From: Maylandia zebra
Taxonomy: Eukaryota > Chordata > Actinopteri > Cichliformes > Cichlidae
NCBI RefSeq assembly: GCF_041146795.1
Contig: NC_135184.1
Location: forward strand, 4,230,467 to 4,294,466
DNA length: 64,000 nt
Direction of reading: 5' to 3'
Numbering within the stretch: the first letter of the stretch is position 1; each line of letters opens with the position of its first letter. The notes below the pieces were generated by a model, which saw only the letters and a list, made by a program, of their open reading frames with translations, did no database searches and was not told the origin of the DNA. This document shows, one piece after another, positions 10,237 through 21,344 of this stretch. The position numbers were made by a program, and so were the translations under genes.

Positions 10237-13200
10237 GTGTGTAACACTGAGACGGTCTCGGTGAGCTAACACGGGAGTGTGAACCGTGCTGGAGCTCATG
10301 TAGCGGCTCAGTTTGTAGGCTAACAGGCTAAAATCAAGCGCTTCTCTTTATTTTAAATGTAAATATTTGACGTTAAATACCCACTGAGACACTGAGGGAA
10401 GCGACTTTGTTCTGCATAAAAGGGGTTGGCAGTGCTGGCGTGTTTTCCTTTCTTTAAAAAAAAAAATCTTTAATATCCTTTTTTATGTGTTGGTTGGCTG
10501 TAGTCAGCAGGATCTACGTATCTCTTTGGAAAATATCATTTTGAATCTCCCTTATTGTGTCTACTCTGTGTGCAGTTGTTAAAAGTCACGTTTTGTAAAC
10601 CTTTTTTTCTGCTTTAAATGACTTTGATAATATCTAGGACAGATGTGCTTGGCAGATTTTAGGTCCTTGGGTCGCTTACAACAGTTTGAATGTCACTGTG
10701 TTTGTACAACCTGCAGATTACTTTGAGAAATATTGTGGAAAACACCCCCGATCAGGTCCTAACACCCTAGCAGACGACCCTCACCTTTTTTAAATACATG
10801 TTTTTCTCTCCGCCTCTCGCCTCCAAACATCAAACTTATTTGAGCCTAAACAGTAACACATAAAAGGGAATCCTGTTTGTGTATTAATTACCAGAGGATG
10901 TCACATAAAAAGGGATAAAAGAGGCAAAACGGTGTGCCATAGTAAGGGGTTAACATGAGGTGGTGTTTTTATTTTATTTTATTTTGTTATATTTTTGGAA
11001 CAACTGCAAATGTCTGTAAGTTGCAGTACTTTTAACATTTAGATAACGCTACAGAAGAGGAACGAACACAAGGGAGTGATGTTATTTAAGTCACAGGTCA
11101 TTTCAAGTTCAAAGGCTGAACAAACATCAGCAAACACACAAACTGTGTGCAGTTGTTCACAGTGTGTTGCTAGCTAAAGCTCCAGCTTCTATATTTCACA
11201 GGGAGAAAAAAGAAAGAGAGCTGATGTCACACAGAGATGGAGAAAGATAAGAAAGAGGACAGGAGAGGAAGAAGAGAGGTTAGATTCAAAGGTAGGAGAA
11301 TAATTCACTGAATTCAACCTTTTTACCATCTAGAAAATAGACAGCATCAACAGTGTACTGTCAGTGTAGAGGATGGAAATCAGCCAGAAAAACTCATGAA
11401 ACATCTGATGCAGGTGTGTGAATCCACAGTAAACCTCAGCAGTAGCAGCAGGTCATCTGATCACAGCCTGCACATTAAGATAATCTGCTCTCAATATAAA
11501 TTATTGTGAGTTGTCATTCTTTTCCTCACACTGAGCCACTACAACTGATTTCAGGGTTCCCCCACCTGCTGAATCCACTTTAACCTCTCACTGTGCTCAT
11601 TTTGCTGTTTAGTGGCAAAGTCGCCCTCTACAATGTCGGCAACAGCAAACAGAGATTTTTTTTTTCCTTCTTTTTCACTCTTGATGTCCTACTTAACTGA
11701 TTCAAGCTGAGTACATTTATTAGAATTGAATTCAGACAAACAAAGTTTGTATTCTACTAATTTTATTTTACCATTACATTAGTTTAGCATGAAGTTCAGT
11801 TAGCTTTGCATAGAAATAGGAAATAGAAATGTTCTTCAATGAATTAGTTTTTGCTTTCTTGTTTTGAGTGCATTTCAGAGCCTGTACTTTTTCACTTTTA
11901 CTTGAGTAAAGAAGTTGAATCAGTACTTCAACTTTTATTGGAGTATATCGGTACTTCTGCATAAGTAAAGAAAGCCTGTATTTGTGCCAACTCTGGGTTT
12001 AAGAAAATTAATTTTTAAATGATCAGGTAAAATAATTGAAATTGAAATGTTTCTCAAAATATTTCCAAGTTTTGCTGAGATAGAGCACCCTTAAACTAAA
12101 GGTATCCAGCAGTAATCTCGCTGCAGCTAATCTCATGGCAGCAGCAGAGCCTCCCTTGGTTTTCTGTGCTTGACAGTATGTCTGATTGAAATGAGTGAAA
12201 GACACTGGACAAAGGAAAGTAGCTCTTAATGTGAATCTTGGAGTAGATCTCCCATCATAGGCAGAGAAGTTCTCATGGGCAAAATTAAATGCAACTGATT
12301 GTTTATCTGCAGCGTGTTTTTATCATGGATTTAGGAAAAGCTGTTTCCTCTTTAGACATGTGTGATTCTGCAGGGTACAACTTTTAATCAAATAGCTGCT
12401 TCACACTTTAAGCCACTACCTGAATGTTTTGTATTCTGAACTTTGCAAATAAGAACACCAGAACTCGAGACTGTCTTACACGGTACTCCCGACACATTTG
12501 TCAAATTTGTGCACATTAAAGTGAGAGACATGCTCGCAGTGTACAGTCCTTCTGGATTATATCTGTGTGTTCCTGTCATCACATTAGTAACATTTTTCTT
12601 ACATCCCTTTGTTTCTAAAGTCCTCCCACATCAACATGAATTGTGAGGAAGAGGAGGGTGTGGATGATCAGCAAGTCTGTAACCAGGAGAGGAATTCCAG
12701 TCTGAACCAAAATGACCCAGAGCCTCCACAGATTAAAGAGGAACAGGAGGAAGTCTGCACCGGTCAGGAGGCCGAAGGCATCATCGTCTGGACCGGGAAA
12801 GAGCGGCTCAGACTGCTGGATACCATTTGGAAACCTGAAATAAAGCTACACAGAATAGGTATGTTAAACTGTAAATAAAAGTCCATAAAAATTATATAAC
12901 TCTTTTAGGATTTTAAACTTAGCTAAAAGGTACTAAAATTTTTAGGGATAGTATAAAGGACGCAAGGAGAGAGTGGAGAGGGAATAATATGAAAGAAATA
13001 GTCTAAGGAGGTTGGAAAGAAAAGTGCCTGGACTTCTTTAAGTTGCTTGAAGATGTTTCACCTCTCATCCGAGAAGATGAGCCAAGGTGTGAAAACGGGT
13101 GTGGGTCACAATAAGCCAGGGTTTCGGGTGAGCTCATTGTGACCCACACCCGTTTCACACCTTGGCTCATGTCATTAGGTAGAGGATCATCAGGGGGTCC

Positions 13201-16200
13201 TTTTGTCCCTCTTTGGGGGGTTACTCCCACTGGGATAAAATCTGGGACTCTCCACCATTTGACCCTAGAACTGAAGAAGCTTCTCGGATGAGAGGTGAAA
13301 CGTCTTCAAGCAACTTAAAGACGTCCAGACGCTTTTCTTTCCAAGCTCCTTAGACTACGATGACCTGGATGACTGAGAACCTTCACAGACATGAAAGAAA
13401 TAGAAACTTGGAGAAATTATTGCGACAAAAGATCTTTTGTCCCATGGGTTGACCATTGTCCTGATACCTTCATTACTCAGCCATTTTACTACACATGCAC
13501 TCAGGGCACGCTTTGGACATAAAATGCTAAGAGTTCCCTAAATGTTTATAAACAATCCCCCATAAACTTTAATGAACTCGTAAAGATGAGTGGGCCAAAA
13601 TTTCTCCACAATGATGTGAGAGACTGATTAAGTCACACGGAAAGTGATGACTTCAAGTTATTACTGCTGGATGTGGTTCTACAAGCTACTGAATCACTAA
13701 GAGTGAACTTGGTTTTTCACAGGATCGTAACTCTTCTACTACAAACTAATGCTGTTGTAATAAATGCAGTATGACATTCAGCTTTGTCTTGCTGATATAT
13801 GCAAGGTCTTCCTTAAAACTACGTCATCTGGATATACCTTTCAGCATTGTTGGTGCTTTTCCAGATGTGTAAGCTGCCAGGTCAGTGGATACAAATGCAC
13901 CTCTGTACCAACAAAGATGCAGGTTTTTGAACTGAGTGCTGATTAAAAAAACCAGATGGTGTCTCTCATTTTTAGACCAGAGAATGTGGTAAAGTATTTA
14001 AAAAAAAAAAAACTTCACATGTAGTTTCAGTACAGTTTTTGATCTAATTCCATTTTAAACAAGCTTTGGTTCAGAGAAGACGACAGCGTTTCTGGTTTCT
14101 TTTTTGCATGATAAAGGTTCAACCTAAGATAAGATGAGGTGAGATAACCTTTATTAGTCTCACACGTGGGAAATCTTTCGGTCACGGCAGAAAGTACAAG
14201 TTTAAGAGTGGTAAATGTTAATAAAACACAATAGGATAGGGTAAGCTAGAATAGAATACTATACAACAAGAATAAAATACTATATACAATAGAATAAAGT
14301 ACTATACAAATAAGATAAAATACTGTACAAAGAGCTCTGTTGTTGTAGGAAAAAAATTGCACTTTGTAATATTGCACATCAGGGAGACGGTTACAATTGT
14401 GTATCCGATGTGTGTGTGTCTGTCTGCACGTGTGCAGTCATCTGCAGAGACCATGTTGTAGAGTCTGACAGCAGTTGGAAGGAAAGACCTGAGGAATCTC
14501 TCCATCCCACATCGTGGGGGCCACAGCCTGCCACTGAAGGAGCTGCTCAGTGTTGTTAGAGTCTCCTGCATGGAGTGAGAGATGTTGTCCACCAGGGATG
14601 ACAACTTAGCCAACCTTTAGGGCATCCTAAAACAGAGCTGGCCCTCCAGATCAGCCTGTTCAGTCTGTTTCTGTCCCCAGCAGACTACACAGTAAAAGAT
14701 GGCTGAGCCCACCACAGACTCATAGAAGGTCTTCAGGAGTGGGCCCTTCACTCCACAAGACCTGCAGGTACAGCCTGCTCTGCCCTCTTCTGTAGAGGGC
14801 ATCTGAATTGTGAGTCCAGTCCAGTTTATTGTTCAGATGAACACCAAGGTACATGTAGCTATCCATAGCCTTATTGTCCATACCTTGGATGTTTAGTGGT
14901 TGCAGTGGAGGATGTTTGTGCTTGCGGAAGTCTACCACCAGTTCCTTGGTTTTACTAGTGTTGATCTGGAGGTAGTTCTGCTGGCACCAGTCCACAAAGT
15001 CTCTGTACTCCTTGTCGTCCCCATCAGTGATGAGGCCGACTATTGCAGAGTCATCAGAGAACTTCTGCAGGAAGCACTGGGTGGAGTTGTGGGAGAAGTC
15101 TGCAGTGTAGATGGTGAAGAGCAACGGAGCCAGAACCGTTCCCTGTGGGGCCCCTGTACTGCAGATGACTGCCACACAGCCCTGAGTTCTCAAATACTGT
15201 GGTCGGTCGGTGAGGTAGTCCATTATCCATGTTGTGAGGTGATGGTCCACTCCCGAGTTCTCCAGCTTGTCCTTCAGGACCGTGGGAAGAATGTTGTTGA
15301 AGGCACTGGAGAAATCAAAGAACATTATTCTCACAGTGCTCCCAGCGTTCTCCAGGTGAGAGAGTGAACGATGTAGGTGGTGAATGGCAGCTTCATCTGC
15401 TCCAATGCCAGGCTGGTAGGCAAACTGAAGTGGCTGTGAAGGTTCTCAGTCATCCAGGTCATCGTAGTCAAAGGAGCTTGCAAAGAAAAGCGTCTGGACT
15501 TTTTTAAGTTACTTGAAGACGTTTCACCTCTCATCCGAGAAGCTTCTTCAGTTCTAGGGTCAAATGGTGGAGAGTCCCAGATATAAACCTAGTGGGAGTA
15601 ACCCCCCACAGAGGGACAAAAGGACCCCCTGATGATCCTCTAATCGCCTGAGCCAAGGTGTGAAACTGGGTGTGGGTCCCAATCAGCCAGAGTTTCGGGT
15701 GAGTTCATTGTGAAACCTGGCCCCACCTTATCATGCGAATTCCTGAGATCAGATGGCCCAGGATGTGAGTGGGCGTTAAGGCGTCTGGGGAGGGATCTCA
15801 AAACTGGATTATAGATGGCAGACAGTTGGTGTCGTAAACCCCCGCCTCTGTTCAAAGATGGTCGCTCACAGTGGACATAGATGGCTTCTTTCACTCCTCT
15901 TTCAAACCATCTGTCCTCTCTGTCCAAAATGTGAACATTGGCATCCTCGAAAGAGTGTCCTTTATCCTTAAGATGCAGATGGACTGCTGAGTCTCAGCAG
16001 TTTGACAAACTGAAGTGGGTTTAATGATGAACTCACCAGGCACGGAAGCTGAGCCAGGACCAGCCGCTCCAGGGTCTTCATCAGGTGGGCCTGTAGCTGT
16101 TGAGGTCCTTGGGACGTGGAGTCTTTTGCACTAGTGCAACACAAGAGGTTTTCCAGAGGTGTGGGACTCTCCCCAGCCTCAGGCTCAGGTTGAAGATGTG

Positions 16201-19200
16201 CTCCATCACCCCACAGAGTTTATCTGTGCAGGACCTGACGACCCTTGAGCTGATGTCGTCTGGACCCGCTGCCTTCTTGGTTCTGGTCTTCCTCAGTTCC
16301 CTCCTAACCTGGATGGTCGAGAGAGACAGGCTAGAGGCTTGTGTCGGTTGTGTGCTGGATGCTGTGTTTGGGGTGGGGAGTTGTGAGCAGGGTGAGTAGA
16401 AGAGGTATGATGTGTCAGAGGTGGAACAGCAGCAGTGAGGGTGGGTGAGTCTGCAGCCGATGTTGAAGACTGCCTCATGGATAAATCAAAACTGTTAAAG
16501 AAGTGATTCAGTTCACTTGCCCACCTTGCATCCCCCACAGGCAGAAAGTTCTGATCCTTGTGATCTGAGATGGTTATAAGGCCTCTCCAGACTTCGCTAA
16601 CATTGTTCTGCAGAAGCTGGTCTTCCATCTTCTTCCAGTAGCTGGCCTTTACATTCCTGATCAGGCCTTTCAGCTCTCTCTGCACCCTTTTCAGCTCCTC
16701 CTTGTCTCTGGCTTTGAAGACCCTCCTCTTCTGCTCGAGGATGGCTTTAATTTCTGGGGTAATCCAGGGTTTGTTGTTGGAGAAACGCTGCACAGTCCTG
16801 GTGGGTACGGTATTATCCACACTGAAGTTATTATAGCCAGTAAAACAGGTCACAAGGCTGTCTATGTCCTCCCCATGGTCATCTCAACTTTATGCCTCTT
16901 TTGCATTGGCATACAGTAGGTCCAATGTTTTATTGTCTCTCGTGTGGCACGTCACATACTGGGTGAAGGTCGGCAGTGTCAGTGCTTCTCTCCAGGTCTT
17001 CTCAAATAGATGAGGCAAAATTATGCAATTGTCGTTGTCAAATTGACTTCAGTGTGAATGCACACTGCAGTCGACTGCACTCAAATCGACTGGTTTTCCA
17101 TTACAACCCAGTAGTACCTTGTTTGCGTGCTTGTTGTCATAAAAACCTGTGTACGCATCCTGCGACATAATTAATATGCGACATACAACAAATGTGGATG
17201 TCGAAGCAAATATATCCCTGCTGCTCAGTCTGTAGCTTTTCGTCACACTTGGGAGAGCATGGCGTTGTTTTTTGTAGTAATTTCTTTTGTTGCCGAGTTT
17301 CAGAAATGGTGGTTTTGACTTTCGTGAGCGAGATGCTCTCATGACTCATTGAGTGATGCTACTGACCAGCCAATGTGACATGCAGCGCGACAACGTCACA
17401 TTTTAGTATCTGGTTGGATCACTTGGAACCCTGGGCGAGCAGGTACTAAAACAGTACCTGGTACCAGGCACTGTGACCTAATGGAAAATCCTGGAAACTG
17501 TGCGAACCGTGCCGAGTTGATCTGAGTAGGTACTAGTGGACAAGGGGCTTTAGATTTAAACCAAATAGGGCCAAACCCTTGAGCCAAAAAAAGTAGATGA
17601 GCTAAAAACACTGATGGGGGTGAAAAAAAAACAAGACCTAAACACTAAAGTTAAAATGTTTCATATGAGGGATCTCTTTCTTACACTGAATAACCTGAGA
17701 AAGAGAGAGTGGCTTATTTTTCAAAGATGGTTACCACAGTAGGTAAAAAGCGTTTTTAGGTCACTGTTTGTGGAGTCAAATAGTGTTCAGTCCTTATTCT
17801 AGTTTAGTTTATATCTGCTGCCACTTGTCCATGAAATCCATAATTAAACACAGGTGTCTTAAGAGATTGATTGCCAGTTTTGTCTTCTTTATTGCAGGAA
17901 AACACAAAAATCTAGATTCCCTGCAAGTCCAATCTTGCCTTGCAAAAACTAGAAATTTATTGGAAAGGTAAGTCCAGTGCTTCTCAGTAATATAACTGAA
18001 CACCGTACCAAACCATCATTTCCCTAAATTATTGCTACTCATTGTATACATGCTGAAGTTATGCAGCAGTGTCCCATCTACGATGAATTCAAAACACAAC
18101 ACCAAAACTACTCCCAAACGCACACCTTAGCGAACACATCACTCTAGTCCTCAAAGAATCGCACTAGCTTCCAATTCAGCAAAGTGTGGATCTGAAGGAA
18201 AATTAAAATTACCTGCAGCTGAGCTCACTGTCAGTTTTTTTTTCTGCAGCAGCAACCATCAGCATTAATAACCAGTGGGAAGCAGTTAATTGAACAATTT
18301 CTATTTTCTATTTTCTCCTGTGTTTTATACACTAAACTTTTTTTATGTTTAATGTCTTTATACAGACCTCCACCAGCAGGATATCGGTAAGGAGGAAGAA
18401 GTTGTCACAGATCAGCAGGTCTGTAACCAAGAGAGGAACTCCAATCTGGACCAGGAGGATCCAGAACCTCTGCAGATTAAAGAAGAACAGGAGGAAATCT
18501 GCATCAGTCATGAGGAAGAACCGCTTGTATTGAAGGAGGAGACTGAGACCTTTATGGCTGCTTCTACTTACGAGGAGTGTAAATCAGAACCAAACAGTGA
18601 CCAGTTCCTTTTTCACAACTCTCCTGACCCAGAGAGCCTAGAACAAGAAGAAAGCGAGCATGTGGACTTAGCATCAAGTAAAAAATTATTAAAATGTGAC
18701 ACTTGTGGAAAATTTTTTCAGTATCAGTCCAAACTTAATAGACATCTGAGAGCTCACACAGGTGAGAAGCCATATTTTTGTGTCACATGTGGGAAGAGAT
18801 TTAGTCAGATGATACACTTAAGAAAGCACATGAGAATTCACACAGGTGAGAAGCCTCATCCTTGTAGCATCTGTGGAAATAAGTTTAATGACATGTCAGC
18901 ATTCAAATCGCACATGAGAATTCATACCGGTGAAAGACCATATTCTTGTAGCACCTGTGGGAAAAGTTTTAGCCAAATGATACACTTGAAAATTCACATG
19001 AGAGTTCACACAGGCGAAAAGCCGTATTCTTGTGATATGTGTGATAAAAGATTCACTAATTTGATAAACTTGAAAACGCACATAAGAATTCACACGGGAG
19101 AGAAACCACATTCTTGTAACATCTGTGGGAAAACCTTTCGTCAGAATTCGACGTTGCAAACTCATCTAAGAATCCACACAGGTGCGAAACCATATTCTTG

Positions 19201-19372
19201 TAGCACCTGTGGAAAAAGATTTAGTCATATTAAAAACCTGACAACTCACTCAAGAATTCACACAGGTGAGAAGCCATATACTTGTAGCACCTGTGGGAAA
19301 AATTTCAGTCAGTTGACTCATTTAAAAAGTCACATGAGAATTCATACTACCCTACAAAATGTGGCAGAGTAG
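10070..19372 (+). CDS. Zinc-finger gene B: C2H2 protein with 8 fingers
   Basis: Coding exons are 12621-12858 (ATG at 12636) and 18366-19372; the decayed leader exon is near 10070-10236. Both junctions are phase 1 with good GT/AG sites, and coding length is 223+1007 nt, giving 409 residues. Residues 1-74 are acidic (MNCEEEEGVDD, PPQIKEEQEE) with a WKPEIKLHR tail. Exon 3 opens DLHQQDIGKEEE, repeats the acidic module (QICNQERN-type text, QIKEEQEE), then has eight C2H2 fingers with HTGEKPY/H linkers. Finger 7 is preceded by a variant TGAKP linker. Exon 2 lacks about 11 residues (the EGEQLVxKQE stretch) present in genes A and C. A nuclear DNA-binding role is inferred from the family. The intron between the coding exons contains a LINE with a nested Penelope-like tail. 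Exact gene name not assignable. Confidence 0.85.
10237..12620. other. Intron 1 of gene B, mostly unrecognised
   Basis: Bases 11865-11998 look like a degraded hAT-type end (GTACTTTTACTTGAGTAAAG-like text ending in GCCAACTCTGGG). The rest shows no conserved ORF or RNA. Confidence 0.35.
13001..13355. repeat. Fold-back pair of Penelope-like tails
   Basis: The arms 13001-13073 and 13276-13355 are inverted copies (GTCTAAGGAG at the left, CTCCTTAGAC at the right, GGATGAGAGGTGAAAC inside each). Within the loop, 13081-13112 and 13136-13166 form a second inverted pair (GCCAAGGTGTGAAA against TTTCACACCTTGGC). The tail text matches the Penelope-like insertion at 15434-16005. It lies in intron 2 of gene B. 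Confidence 0.75.
13356..14125. other. Gene B intron, unrecognised stretch
   Basis: No gene, RNA or clear repeat seen between the fold-back tail and the LINE 3' end. Confidence 0.4.
14126..16985 (-). mobile_element. L2/Rex1-type LINE fragment (reverse transcriptase), degenerate
   Basis: Reading on the minus strand, the order is: end of the endonuclease domain (LPTFTQYVTCHTRDNKTLDL, near 16985), a deletion, then linker text with RFSNNKPWITPEIKA (16293-16853), and reverse transcriptase with FDFSSAFNNI, GAPQGTVLAPLLF and the catalytic-type FSDDSAIVG (14720-15434). It ends with C-terminal text including LSSLVDNISHSMQETLT and FLRSFLPTAVRLYN. A frameshift follows LYRRGQSRLYL. The 3' end has a GATAAGAT-type tail and CACACGTGGG. 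It is 5'-truncated, and a 572-bp insertion splits it between KP-T and the LQFAYQPGIG motif. It sits antisense in intron 2 of zinc-finger gene B. Confidence 0.85.
15434..16005 (-). mobile_element. Penelope-like (Neptune-type) 3' fragment inserted into the LINE
   Basis: Exact 13-bp direct repeats CAAACTGAAGTGG flank it (15421-15433 and 16006-16018). On the minus strand it encodes SAVHLHLKDKGHSFEDANV, then ILDREDRWFERGVKEAIYV and RPSLNRGGGLRH. I recognise this as the C-terminal, GIY-YIG-associated part of fish Penelope-like elements. The 3' tail contains CTTCTCGGATGAGAGGTGAA. It is 5'-truncated. The family name rests on remembered motif similarity; the insertion and its target duplication are directly visible. 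Confidence 0.72.
17050..17560. mobile_element. MITE-like element with imperfect inverted ends
   Basis: The left side has CGACTGGTTTTCCATTACA and AGTAGTACC. The complement of the right side has CCAGGATTTTCCATTAGGT, then GGTACC-type text, preceded by CTAGTACCTACTCAG. This arrangement resembles a common fish short DNA element. Limits are approximate and no target duplication was found. Confidence 0.45.
17898..17967 (+). other. Candidate cryptic or alternative exon of gene B
   Basis: A 70-nt segment has a strong acceptor (TTCTTTATTGCAG) and a strong donor (GGAAAG-GTAAGT). Because 70 is not a multiple of three, including it between the phase-1 exons at 12858 and 18366 would break the frame. It may be a frame-breaking alternative exon, or simply a chance pair of splice-like sites. 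No homology is recognised. Confidence 0.25.
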
Positions 19373-19900
19373 GAGTGTGTGACTGTTAGAATGCATAGTG
19401 AGGAAAATCACAGCTACACCTGAGGGGAAAAAAGATGACCTTATATTCTGGTCAGTATGGAATAGCTTTTAATAATAGTCATTCAAGTTGGCTGTGTTTT
19501 TGTACTGATGTAATTGGAAGCCCAGTTTTATAAAGGGTCTCAAATAAGTCAGTTTTTAGAACATTTCCTACTGAACTATCTTCAATATGTATTAACATTT
19601 CACGGTAGAAATTTTAAACCTGTATAACTAGTCCTGTGAAATTTTAGCTTCATATATTAAACAAAAACAAAACAAAAAGTTATATGTTTTAAGTTACTTT
19701 CAAAACTTAAATGGTTTCTAACTAAGTCGTAAAGTGATAATATTCTATTTTCATTCAGCTTTCAAGCATTTGAGCAAATACGATAAATGTTTTAACAAAA
19801 ACAAAAATATCCGTAAAGAGTTTAATCTGAATAGAACAAGTTTCTAGATGGTTGTGTAATTACAACTCAGAAAATAATTTCATTAGATATTTGCATGTTT

Positions 19901-20200
19901 CTCCTAGGACCTGCCGTCCACATATGTGGACATCACATTTTGGGTTATTTAGACCAAAATACTAAATTTTGCTCAACAATGGCCTGATATCCACTAATGA
20001 GGACATTATACTGCTACTGTTCTATCGAAATTTTAAACAAATATCCTCATATGTGGCTCTCATTTTTCTTAGAAACAAAAATCAGGTAAAAAAAAAAATC
20101 TGGTAATTCTTTGTTTTTACATTCATCAGGTCCCAATATGCCCCGATATCAAAGATAAATTAAAAATGCATGCCGTGGAAGAGTTTGGGTCTTAGGAGGT
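19901..20200. mobile_element. MITE-like repeat with short inverted ends
   Basis: It starts CTCCTAGGACC and ends with the complement of CTCCTAAGACC, and contains CCACATATGTGGACATCACA. The layout is that of a small non-autonomous DNA element. No clear target duplication was found. Confidence 0.45.
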
Positions 20201-20485
20201 TAATCAAATCATTAAATCTGATTTTTATCAAAACAGAAAGTTTCTGTTGAGCCTTCTCCAATTTACATAACAATGTTATGTTTCAAAGTGTGGGCATATT
20301 TTCCCTCTTTTCATATTTTAACAAGAATTATCAGAGTTGTCCAAAAGCAGTATTTTTTTCCTCTTCTGCCTGTCAGCTTAGACATTGTCATATTATAATA
20401 TACTATGTTACATATAATCTAATAACTGAAATAACACAAATAAAATGATGAAATAAGCCAATAAAAGAAACATAAACAAGAGGAG

Positions 20486-21344
20486 CCTATCCGGTTGTTC
20501 AGTGATGACGCGACGAATCCTACTTCCGGGTCTAAAGTAGTCTGCGTTTAATATGGCTTTTGTGTTGTTAACATGTTTAATGTTATGTATTTTCTTCTAT
20601 TTAATCTCAAAAAGCTCCTAAAACAGTCAGTGATCCCTGTTGACCTCCCTCGGCTTTTATTACCGCTAATCATTTATTTAAGCTCAGTTTTTAAAACCTT
20701 AGGATGTAACTACAGCCCAGCCCATGCAACAGTATATGAATGACTAACCTCGTATTGTGGATGGATTATCTCAGTTGTTCTCCTGGCTGAAGTTTGGTCC
20801 TTTTACAGCATCCTGCCATGCGATTACATTTGTTTCTGACCACCGAGAACACTCACGTTAACTTTTATCGAGTGGAAAAAAAGTTAGCTTGTTTATATTA
20901 TGCTAACATAGCTGTGTCGCTAGTGGTCACGTAGCACATCATTATATACCAGCTAGCCCAACTTCAGTAACCCTACAAGCGTCACTGCTGTTTAGTTTTC
21001 TGTCTTCATTTATGTTGGAAGTGATAACAGAGCTGTACGTTTTAATTTGTTTCCAAAACCCCGCAGTCAGGACATGCTATATTGTATTTAGATAGAAGCT
21101 AGCGAGCTAACTCCCTGCTAACTTCTAACTCCGTTAAATGTCATAAATTCCGTTTTCATGGATGCCTGGATGTTAAACTCAATTGTTACACCTGGTAGAG
21201 CAGAACGCTGATCATTTATTAAAGATGAAAGACTTTAGACAGTTTTTCAACTCTCAGTAATGCCACAGTGATCGTTTGATATATGGACCTGCAGCGGAGT
21301 TTAGACCCAGACACGGCTAGTGACGTCAGACTGAACAACCGGAT
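20486..21344. mobile_element. ~860-bp element with 17-bp terminal inverted repeats
   Basis: The left end is CTATCCGGTTGTTCAGT and the right end is its exact complement (ACTGAACAACCGGATAG); further matches continue inward (TGACG on both sides, GGGTCTAAA / TTTAGACCC-like). The interior has CTTCCGGG and TGACGTCA motifs but no convincing ORF. No matching 8-bp or TA duplication was found, so the superfamily is open. Confidence 0.6.

Noticed and set aside
14900-15367. 155-codon plus-strand frame
   Set aside because: Antisense of the LINE reverse transcriptase.
18896-19165. Minus-strand frame over the gene B fingers
   Set aside because: Antisense shadow of the real plus-strand fingers; the same applies to 24463-24822 over gene C.
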